Shown in pieces: positions 24,101 to 36,100 of a stretch of DNA of 64,000 bases. A model generated the notes under the pieces. The model worked only from the letters and a program-made list of their open reading frames with translations, did no database searches and was not told the origin of the DNA. The stretch is from Platycnemis pennipes. Taxonomy: Eukaryota > Arthropoda > Insecta > Odonata > Platycnemididae. The stretch's first letter is position 1. Each line of letters opens with the position of its first letter. The position numbers were made by a program, and so were the translations under genes. Location: assembly GCA_933228895.1 (NCBI GenBank), contig OW121853.1, positions 81,204,645 to 81,268,644 on the forward strand. Reading direction: 5' to 3'.

Positions 24101-27100
24101 AACCGACAGTGGAACAAGGGCCTCCAATGCAACTGGCAGGATTTCCATTCCGCCCGGATGCAGCTGAAGTTTTCACCAATGGCTTTGGAGTGGTTCAAGT
24201 TGCCCCCAATATAATGCCAGTCCAGCCTCTGTGCTTTTTGTGTGGAAGTGGTGGAAAGAAATGGGTAATTATATAGCCATTAAACATTATCATTTAGTGT
24301 ATAAATGCCAATAATGACACTTAGAAACATGGCATTGCTAAAAGCAGGGTAACCACCCCCCTGAAATAATTGGGAAGGATGGTAATCTCTCAATTGATTA
24401 AAACTTTTGCAGTCTATGTCTGAGTGATGTCTTTTTATTTTTTGTTTCTCCGCAATGTTGTGGTTGTCCACCAATGTTTCACCTCTGCTGCTGGAGGTCT
24501 CCTCAGGGTAGAATGGTGTATCTGCGAATCTCGCTGGTATTTATATGGGTTGGGTTGGTGGGGTGAAGGGAGGAAGGGGGTGGGGTTATTACTCTCAAAC
24601 ATTCTGTAATTTGAAAACAGGAAGCCATGAATTACTTATTCTCTGCCCTTGGTCCTTGTTAAAATTGTTCTTCTTTTTCTGAATCTCTATCCCCTTTCGA
24701 ATGACGCGAGTTCGGAAATGTTTGTCTCTGGATAAGACCTTTACACCGGGGATATCTATCGTGTGCCCATGAGCGGCATGTTTGGTTACTGCTGAGCGTT
24801 GAGAGTTCTGGAGTCTAATGGCTGTGAGATACTCCTTACACTTGGTTTTGTTGGTGGCCGTCTCACCAATGGCAAAAAAACCAAAGTTTATGGCAAGTTT
24901 GGCATTTAATTTCATAGACCCCCTCTATTTCCAATTTATCGCATCCTTTAACACTGTGTATGATATTCCGGAGTTGGCTTTTGGGCTTGAATATAGTTTT
25001 TATATTGTATTTGGCCAAAATTCTTGCAATCTGGTTCGTCACCCCTTGGATGTATGGCAGGAAAGCCTTTTTCACTGGTCCAATTTCTTCCAGCAGCAAC
25101 TTCGTCCTCTGTTTCTTTCCCCCTGATGGCCCTGTCAATATCCCTTTCTGTTACCGTTGTCAAGTAAAATCTTTCTCAATGTTCTTAGTTCACTTGATCA
25201 GTGCTCGTCATCACTTAAAATAAAAGAACAGTGGACCATAGTCTTAAGCACACCATTTATTGTCCCGGGTGATGGTTCAAGCTGGTGTGGAGGTACGTAT
25301 TGGTGTTTGTGGGTTTTTGGTAAACCATATGTTCCAAGTATCCGTCATCCTTCCTCATAATGGATACATCCAAGAATGCAAGCCTCCCATTCACTTCGAC
25401 CTCTTTCGTGAATTTTATGTTGTGGTGTCTCTGGTTTAGATGATCAAAGAACTACTCTAATTTCTCCATGCCGTGAATCCAGACCACAAACGAGTCATTC
25501 ACGAAGTGTAACCAGAGTGAAGTTTTGTGAGTAGCGGTGTTTGAGGCTGTAGTCTCATAGCGTTCCGTGTATAGATTGCTTATTCCAGATGAAATAGGTG
25601 AATCCATTGGTACACCTTCTGTTTGTAAAAGGTGCCATGCCATTTGAAGTAGGTAGTTGTAAGACAAACTCTTGCAAGGTCTGCTATCCTGTCATTAAAC
25701 TTTTCTCTTATGACATTGATCGCTTCTTCAGTGGGTATCTTCGTGAAGAGCAACACCATGTCATAACTTGCTGAAAGATGCTCCAGCTCCAGTCTTAAAT
25801 TTCGGATGCGATTGAGGAAGTCTTGGGAATTCTTAACGTATGAATCGAAACTTCCACTTTTGGCTGAATCATTCCTGCTATCTATTTTTAACAGGACTAA
25901 GGGCAGAGAATAAGTAATTCATGGCTTCCTGCTCTTAAAATCCAGAATGTTCGAAATTAACAACCCCACCCCCTCCCACCCTTCACCCCACCTACCCAAA
26001 CCCATATAAATACATACCTTATTGTAGTTGATATTATGATTTTAAATGTATTGAAGTGCTCCTGATCCAGTTCATTTTTGTGTGTATGCTCTCAGCTCTC
26101 TTGATGTATGGTGTAGTTTCTGCCCACATTATTATTTCATTCTAAAGGTGGCATTATTTGGTAGTCAAATGAAGAATGTAGAATTATTTACTTGATTGCC
26201 CATACAGTATTCCCAATTTCAGCATATTTAAGTAGCTATCAACTCTTCTTTAAGTCTTGCTAAAAAAAACTTCCTTACCTGCTGCTGAGAATGCTAGCTT
26301 GATGTAACAATGAGAATCCGGAGATATTTCTCAATCCATTATTGTGGAAATAGCATTCATCATCATTGGTCAACAATCCTAAGATTGGTTTGATGCAGCT
26401 TTCCATTCGATTCTTCTATTGGCACCTTTTCATTGTGACGTAATTATTCTCTTTACATCATTTACAACCTGTTCCATGTAACTCATACGAGGCCTGCCCT
26501 TTCCAATCTTTGTTCACTTTTCCCACGATGATAGTCTTCATCAGGCCATCGTGTCTCAAGATATGGCCGATTGAGTTGTACCTTATTCTTTTTAGAGTTG
26601 TCAGCAGACTTCTCTTTTCTCCTATTCTTCTTAGCACTTCCTCATTACTTACTCGGTCGATCCATTTAATCTTCATCATTCTTCTGTAGCACCACATTTC
26701 GAATGCTTCCACCCTTCTCTTCTCCGCTGTTGTCTTCGTCCATGCCATAAAGAAATGCCACTGCCATAAAGAAACATGCTCCAGATGTATGTTCTGATGA
26801 ACTGTTTCCTTACTTCTACACTTGTATTTCCTGCTGTAAGTATATTCTTCTTTTGATAGAATGCCCTCTTTGCCTGGGCTATTCTACTAACTATTTATTT
26901 CTTGCTTTCTCCATCGTTGGTTACTCGGCTTCCTAGGTAACGGAAATCTTTTATATCTTCAAGTTTTTGTTTTCCTAGTTTGACATTGTTTTTGGCCTCT
27001 TCTTTCTTGCCACACACCGGTATCTTAGTCTTCTTCATATTTATCTTCAGCTGATATCTGGCCATTGTCCATTAATAGAGTTACTGGAGAAATATTGATT

Positions 27101-30100
27101 AATAGTGAGGCCAAATATTACAAGCCTATCTTATTTAAGTTCGAGTGTAGGAGTGTATGAAGACGTTCCTAGGGTTTAAAAAAAAATTAGTTGCTTTGGT
27201 ACCTCTGCTGGCCGCTAGCCATTCACTCCCCTACGCCGCTTCTTGATGCCCAACTTCCCTTACTTTCCCCATTCCCTCATGCGCGTCAGTGCCACGAGCT
27301 TTGGCATCATCTATAAAACAGTGCGAGTTGCATCATAAGAATCCACAATTTTTATTTTTGCCTAAATTGAAAATATTCTAGTAGCTGTGAAGGCTTCCGT
27401 GGTGATTAGAGGATGACTCAAGGGTTTCCGGTTTTTTCCGCACTGGTTCATCATACTGGACACAGTTTCACTGACATTCCAGATAGCATCTTCAGGTCTG
27501 AAGTATAGGAAATTTGACATTGGAAATATATAGTACAAAGATATAGGAAATATATGGAACCAATGCATAGGAAATTTGATTGGACGTGATCTACAGACCT
27601 AAAGTTGGCTTCTCGAATGCTGACGAAACTGTCGTCCAGAGGGATGAACCAATGCGGAAGAAACCCAAAAACCCTTGAGTCATCTGGAAATATTGTAATT
27701 CACTTCCAATTCCCATTTCCAAGTAAAATAAAATTCACGTTCCTTAGTAATTAGGGGTAACATAAACAATACACGAGAATATAGCTACCTCACTGGTAGG
27801 CCAGCACAAGCAGTAATCCAACTTCAAAAATTTCTCCTCAACATAATTTTATTTAGTCAATGTGGTTGTCACACTATAAAACAAGTTTCAATAAGTTTTG
27901 TTTTGTAGTAACATGTCGTAAAACTGTTGAATCAATGCAGCATGATGGTCTGATGAATGATCCCGTTATTGTCCACCAGTTCAGTTCATGTATTTTTAAC
28001 ATTTCATAGTGTCTGGGTAAAAATTCATTTTCATTCTTCACAACGTGAACTTCGGTACAATTTAAATTAGACTTGGCCAAAACCAGTAGCAACTATCAGG
28101 TATCGGCCAATTTCCCAATACTTCGATACATTCGAGTATTCGTTTTTTCCGGATACTTTTACTCGAAGTATTCGTTCGGTGAAAATCATCTAAAAACATA
28201 TAACTTTGAAATCCCACCTTCTTCAACTGACTTACCAACGTGTTGTGTATTTGTTTACCTATTTGGTTGCCATCTTTGTAACAGTAAAAGTGAGACAAGT
28301 GCTTAGAATTGTCTATGGGAAAGCCTGAGGCAAAAAGCTCAACCTCCTCTGAAAATTAGATACGACGGTAGATGAAAATCTATGCACGAAGAAAGTCTGT
28401 TGAAATAGAGGCATAATTTAAAGCTCTGCCATCAACTCAAGTTTGTTCTGCTTAAGCATATGTTGTTTGGCGTTTCTGCCTACATTACACAGGACATGAA
28501 ACATCAGAAATCAACCTTCATTCAATAAAACAACACCGAATCATTTTCTTGATGCTTATGAAAGTCTCTATATACACTAATTCAGAAGAAACTTATGAAT
28601 AGCGACAACGGACCTATTTCTTCATCTTCACTTTTTCTATTTTAGAGTGAAGTACTCACTCCTTTTCATCGTTCATTTTACTCTTAAAATTAACTTACGT
28701 TAATTTTACTCTTTTTCTCACCCACTTCAACGATCATCTCCTTTCACTTCACTTCCCCTCCCCCTCTTTCACTTGACACCTTAAATAATATTCACCTGTT
28801 TGTTTTAATTCATGGATGTTTCATTCTCTTTTACTAAAGTGAGTCTCCTAGCCTTAGGAATAACACCTATGCTCTACAGCGAATCAATACAATTGAGGTG
28901 TAATTTTTAAATCCTTTCAATTTGATGTAGATACACTGACCACAGAGAATTTCATGCAGTATCTGTTGTTTTTTCCCAGAATGAGCAGATGACAATTATT
29001 TGTCATAGTAATTAGTTTGATTTCAACCCTAACATAACTATTTGACTAGTTAAGTACAGCATAGTGTTTAATTGCATTGAAAGTAAACTCGCATTCTTGT
29101 CAGCAGAGTTTTAGTAGTTTTAGCAGATCAAGGCTCTTATGTGCATGATGTGCCTCCATGGACATTGCTCCATGCTGTGTGAGGTGTTGCCAGAGCATGG
29201 GACAGTGTCACCCCAAAAACTATTTCCAACTGTTGGAGATCAGCTGGTTTTGGTGAAACATCAGTTCCGGGGGCAGAGGTGTTAATGGAAGATAACATCC
29301 AATTACAAACCCTCTGATTTACAAAGCTCAAATTTTTGGGTCCCTTCAACTTCGTAAAATAGAGGTTCTACTGTATATAAATGCCCTAAGAAAATAACAC
29401 AATCTAATAATGAAAAGATCCTCGATGTACTTAGCATTTTTGGGAAAAAAGAATCCAGTAGAGCTATCCCGGATGCAATTCAATGTTCCTAAGCCTAGGG
29501 TAGCGGCTCGAAGCCTGGCGTAAGACATTGTACCAGTCGGTAGGGCCGTAGTGAAAGTCATGATTGGAGGAAAATAACAAAAGTTTGCTTACCTTAGAGA
29601 CCACTGCCGATACACTAAATATATAGGCGATGCACGGATAATCCGCAGCCCAGATAATGCACACACAAATAATCGAGAGTTTACTGTATGCAAAATCCCT
29701 GAAAATTTAACACGATGCTAAATGCTATCTGTCATGTACACACCTAATGATTGTTGTAAAAATCACTATCACTTTCTGTGTCTGAGTCACTTTCCCTTAT
29801 TACTACGTTCTACACAAAGTTTTCAAGCATCACTTCACTCTTAATATACTCCCTCTCAGTCTTTCTTACTTTTTGGCAAACCGCTTCCCACTCTCCCTGC
29901 CCTATTTTGTCACTCTTCTGTCTCACGAGTTTTTCCACATCAGCTATTTTGAATGTGGCCTTCCTGCTCGATACCCAATTTTTTAAGATTCTCCATATGT
30001 TTTTGATAGGGTTCAGCTCAGGATGATACGGGGAGAGTCGCTGAGCACTGTGCCCACTCCTTGCTAGAAGTTAGAAGTTTATCCACTTTAAATGTTTTGA

Positions 30101-33100
30101 AACGTGGTTTCAACACTTTTATCCTGTCATATAGTTCGATTTTTGTTTCTTCAGATGAGTAACTTTTGCCTCTCGCATTGAACCACATCTTCATTTCATC
30201 CTTTCGACTGTTGCTACTTGGTGCTTTGTTGACCTCAGTGTAGTGGTATGCAGCATTGTTCATTATAACAACTGAGTTATTTGGCAGGTTAGGTGTTAAT
30301 TGGTCCTGCATCATCCTTTCATCCTTTCGACTGTTGCTACTTGGTGCTTTGTTGACCTCAGTGTAGTGGTATGCAGCATTGTCCATTATAACAACTGAGT
30401 TATTTGGCAGGTTAGGTGTTAATTGGTCCTGCATCCATTTCAGAAAATTGTCGGCATTCATGTCCCTATGGTAGTCTCCTCTTTTGAGTCCTGATTGAGG
30501 GTGGTGCCCTTCCTGCCCTACCCCAGTTGAACCCACATCAATCCCCCCAGCTAAGGTCTGATCCTACTCCTCCTTCCCATTCCCCCCCTCCCTCACCATA
30601 CCCTGCCCCTCTTGTTTTTATACTTCACTATATAAGCTCAAATGTTTTGTATTATTTCACCTGATGATGTCGACTCTTTGACAAAACCAGTCGTAAGCAT
30701 TAAAATTTCTGGGAAATTGTTACTAAGTTGTACTCTTCATTGTTAATGCTCTCTGTTACTGTGTTTGTGACGTATTATTTTCATTTTTTCTTACTAGGAT
30801 CTGGTCCTCTGGTATTCTTGAGAATCAGCATCTTGAACTGAGGGTCTTTGTCCAAATGAAATCTTATCACTCAAGTTCTAATTCATAGGCTTTCGGAGAT
30901 TGCATACAAGTTGATGCCAGCTGCATTCATTCAGTGATCCTCTCTGTTGTTCAGGTTTTTGAGTCATCCTTTCTTTATTTTTTTTCTCCATAACTCGGGA
31001 AGAAACTTACTCAGGCACTATCTCTCACTCATTGCCCTGGGCTTTGAGAGAGATGAAAGTCTTTTTATCTGGGGTCGTATTTACGATGGTCAACGCTGAT
31101 GGTCGTTTGTTGATGCCAGCGTTTACATAGGTGTATTTTTTATTTTTTCACACTTGAGAATATCTTTTGGTCAAAACTCTAATCAGTTCACCATGGCTTT
31201 TGACTCTCATTAGTGGACTGAGCTTGAAGTACTCGATGCTTTGGAAGAAAAGAGTGAAAAAGTTTGGATACCCTTTCTGAGGACTCTAATGTATACATAA
31301 TCGATTATAGTTACGAAAAGGATGAAAAAGAAAAAGTATCTCTATACGCTATTAATACTCAAGTTACACTTGGCAAGATATTGACAGTGCTAGATTTCCT
31401 GGGCATTTTACATGTGACTTTTAATCATTTTCATTGGCAGTTGTATGAAGCATCTGTTGGAGGTATGCGTACACATGTAGCATTGATTCTCTTTTAACAA
31501 AAGCTAACTTCGATAATTTAGGTCGTTGCATATTTCTTAGGCCCGTATTCATAGTCGTTACCTGGGTGTCCTCCGTTCGCTGGATGACCCCTTAGCTCAG
31601 AAAGTGTATTCATAGTCACTCCCCTAGGCTACCTATTTCTTGGGTGCGGCTTCAGGCTCACCCAGAGCTCCCCTAACGTAATTTCAAGATGTCCGCCGCT
31701 ATCACCTTAGGTATTATAAATGAAATATCTCTTATGAAACGACTTACACGCATGAATTTTAGTTTTAGTAATGCTAGTTTTTAATGAGCGGACGGGAATG
31801 ATTGAAAATGTGACGTAAATTTTCCTTAAAATCCAAATTACATTATCCTCTAAACTTCCCGTGTTATGTTGTGCACAACCAATTTTCAAGAAATAATTGT
31901 GAGTAATGAATTAAAAGTTGAGTTATGAATGTTGATTACGGAATATAATGCCCTTATTTCTCTATTATAAGAATAAAATACGGATTAATGCATTATATTG
32001 GCTTAATTACAATAAATTTTCCTCTTTTAACTCTCTGATTCAGAATGTTGAGGCGTTCAATGTATGAAGAATGTTATAAAAAGCAGAATGGTCATAATAA
32101 TTCTCCCGCGTCATGATTTAAATCAAACAATCACTAATTTGTAAAGAATTTCAATCTGAAAAGTACAACACTCGTTGCTGTCAACAAACAAGGCGGAGCG
32201 GCGCGAGGAGAAGCAACAAATTAACTAAAATGTGTTTCGTAAATACTGCGAGGCTTTCAAGAATATGGACGATTACAGTTTGCACGACAATACAGCAGTT
32301 AATATGACACTATCCCTGAGTGGACGTTTACGTGTGGGTATTATAATGTGGAATTTCAATGTTCCTCGTACTGTGCATGACACGTAGCCGATATCAATAT
32401 GAGTGAACGCGATCTTTGCAACGATATACGACAAGTGCAACGATAACACATATCAAGTTCATATGTGATAGTAAACAGTGTCCCTTATCGTCATGAAGTT
32501 CAGCAAAAGGGAGAGATCGTTCTAACTCACCATGAGTTTCAAGAAATGAACGTCATCTGAGAAGCAGAGAGTGTTCTGCAAAGTATAAGCGACTATCCTG
32601 CATTACTGTGTATATAGCCATACATAAGTGATATTGAATTCCCGCCACTAATTTAGCCCAGTACTTTCCGAGTTGATGTTAGTGAACCAAATCTGGATTA
32701 CAATTGCAAATGCTCCACATCCTCTCTTCATAGAGATGATGGATGGGTTTCTATGTGAAATTCAAAATTGACTGTGAAAGAAAATTGTATCATCTCTTGT
32801 TATGAAAGAATAAACTGTGGCCAGTCATCCCGGCAAGGAACACAATCAGTGTATCACATTCTAAGTTGCATTTGTGAGAGTGAGATAATTGCTACCTGAT
32901 GTTTACATTTCTGTTATGGTGTACTGTAAATTAAAATATTATTCGTTAAGCTGTTTTTTCCATTCAATGGATTAGGGATTGTTATGAGGCATAAAAAAAA
33001 ACAGTTCTTATAAAAACAAGTGTGTGAAATAACGTCAAGAAGGTTGTAATAACAGCTGATTTTTTTAATATGACTGCTGTCGAGGCCTTCTAAACGTAGC

Positions 33101-36100
33101 ATTCCCGAGTGAAATTCTATTTTGATGATATCATTCCCCTAAATTGTAGTTTCGGATAGAATTCTTGCAATAACAAGCTATCGTTAATACATCAGTCACG
33201 ACGGTACTCCGGTCCACCGCAATTTATATATTCAGTAATGCCTCACGTATGCCCAACTATGCCATGTCTGTCGTGGCTGTATGTATCATCGGTTCTTTAA
33301 TTTTCTACTAAATATTTTATTACTTAATGTGTGACTCAATTAAGTAACGCAAGGAACACAAGCGAACCAGTCCTATTTGCTTCATCTCTGTCTGCATTAT
33401 ACGCCTGACTAATATCTTCTCGTGCCTCCTTCTTCTCCGAATTGGAGGTTACATCGGTTCGCTTATTTTCAATTTTGTCTTTATACTGCAAGACCAAATC
33501 ACACAGTATATTTTTTTCGGTGATTGTAAATGTAACATTTCTGCCGTTGGAGGCTGCCATGTTTATTTAAATAGTTCACCGCGGTTACCTGTTGCAATTT
33601 ATCATGACAATAGAGCATCGAAAAACGTGCGGAACTGTTCACGACCGGGTTGACCCGATCTTTTCCTTGAATGACTTCCCCTGGTCAGATCTTACCTAGG
33701 TGTGGTTTATTAATCGCGTAGTGAAGGTGACACCCAGGTGTCCTCCGGCCAGGGGAGACCCATGTCTCCCCTGCGAAAACGACTATAAATACGGGCCTTA
33801 ATCTCGAATTTCGCGGTACACGAGGCCATACAATGCTGCAGAGTTGGTAGCACATACTGGAAGGGATCCCCCCACAAGAGCTAATCTGTCCTTAGTGAAA
33901 GGGACAAGGACACATCCATTGAAAACTGGTCTACTGCGCAGGTGCCACGAGCTTCGACTTCATCTATAGCGAAACTTCTGAGAATACCAGTCTCTACACT
34001 GGATACAGTTATGAAAAATCACAATATGGCTCAAAAACATGCTAGCTAGTGTAGGCATCAGTCAAAAATAAAATGTCAAGAAATAACGCTATGAAGGAAT
34101 ACCAACTTAAAAAGTGATTTTTAAGTTCTAGATCATCAATATCGCTGTGAATGGCTTTGTCATAAAAAAAGGCATTGCACAAGGGTTTTAGAATTATGGA
34201 CTTGACAACGTCCAATGGTTGGTTGAAACATTGGTAGAAATATGTCGTACTAAAAAAAATCAGGATAGCTTTTTACTTTAAGAAATAATTAATAATATTG
34301 CTGTTATTCAGTTAATCAGTATTTATTTATTATTTATTGTTAAAAGTATGCATGAAAAACTGAAAATGTCCTGTTCTTGCTATTTTCATTTTCCCACAAT
34401 TTACACTTTTTTCTAGTGTCCCTAGAAAAGTGTGAATAAGGGATTTTATTGTATTTTGCTGGAGGAAATGCGATTAATCTGAAAATCACCTCTCTCTTTC
34501 AGCTTGTGCATTGTGCTCTTTGCTGTGAACCATTTCACACATTCTGCGTGGAATGGGCTGGGTGGGATGTTTTTGATGGTTGGGATGTACCTATACAAGG
34601 CCCTCCAAAGCTTAAAGATGGGGAAAAGTTCCCTCCACTTGAGTGGATGTGTAGACGTTGTTCACTATGCCACGCTTGTGGTCTTCCTGCATATGTTCCT
34701 GGGGGTGGAATGCCATCATTAACCTCAAAGGGGAACAAAAACAAAGAGTTAAGTACAAATGAGAAAAAAGACAAGGCAGAAGAAGAGGGTGATACCAAAA
34801 AGAAGAAGAAGGAGGCAGATTCCTCAAATGCAAAGGATGATGATGATGATGGTGAGGTCATCGAAGATATGGGGACCAGAACATGCAACATATGCCACAG
34901 GTGTTACCATGGGGTCTGTTTAAGTCCAAATGGAAGTAAGAATGGAGAGCTTGCTTCCTTCAAAGACAAGGATAAGCCTTGGGTATGTTAATGATGAGCA
35001 TGTTGTATCATATTTGATATTTTATAAATGATATCACTTTTTGTGAATGGCAAGCAATGTTATGCATACTATTTCGATACTCTAATTTCCGTTAAATTGA
35101 GCGATCAAGCCATTTCTTAACATGCAACTGAGAATCATGCAAGTCACAGGACAGGGTTGCTGGATTATATTTCTTTAATATCTGTGCTTAATAACAATTT
35201 CAAAATTTTTATTAGTGAAATTATATTCTAATATCTGATAGTTATCACTAGTTATCTTGTAATCTGGGTGTGAGTGATGGAATTCCTTGTGCTTATTATG
35301 TTGGTACCTCTTATTCAGTATGATACAATAGTTATCTCTCTTTAACCCTTTGCACTTGTAGTTTTTCATCCTCTATACCAGTAGTCCACTCGGAATTTAA
35401 TTTTAAATGCCCCTGGATTTCACGTGTCATGTGTTGAGTGACACTCAACACGCAAGTTGGTAGTGAGCTATGCTGTGTCGGTTGAAAAGGTTAATGTTTT
35501 AAATTTCAAATGGGGTTAAAATTATTTATGGCAGTAACATTAGTTTAGTTCCATGTCAGTTAACTTGGCTAAATTCTGGGGCTGCCATTTGTATTGGTAA
35601 TGATAGTGGTTTCAAATTTATCCTCTGTGAATGAAACTGACCCAGCTGTAGCATCATATACTTAGTAATAATAATAATAACTTTATTGGCCTTGTAGGTC
35701 TACATAAAGTCATAAGGCAAATCAAGTTTATGAATATAAGGCAGGGTAAAATATAAGTGCATTCAGGTAAAATATAAGTACATACAGAAATTACATGGTG
35801 CATTATATATGATAGTGGATACAAGAGGATGATATTGCATTTTTCCCCTGTGTTGATATTGTCGTTGTTTCACTTAAATAATTCGTAATTAAACTATACT
35901 TTCACAGTCTATACACACTCAACACTTCGTTTATTACATTTGTCTCACTTGACTACACATAAACAAAAATTGTTTGTTACATAAACTTTCAATAATGTAT
36001 TCTTGTAAAATATAACTTTCAACACTCCCCCTTAACAAATCAATTTTTGAACCTTTAAATTGACACACAACAATTAATAACCTTTTTACAAAAAACACAG

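Larger units (their letters stand above)
24265..34502 (+). other. trx intron 6 (10.2 kb)
   Basis: Bounded by GTAATT and CTCTTTCAG. It holds a Penelope element, an RTE tail, a fold-back, a Tc1/mariner relic, a Penelope terminal repeat and a PIF/Harbinger element. In 27700-29310 and 33801-34502 I see nothing beyond AT-rich and pyrimidine-rich sequence. A CGAGTATTCG-rich patch near 28090-28180 may be a hAT subterminal relic. Confidence 0.65.

Noticed and set aside
30497..30536. Met-starting N-terminus of the mariner frame (MGSTGVGQEG)
   Set aside because: This part lies in Penelope-type terminal repeat sequence, so it is a chance extension, not the true transposase start.
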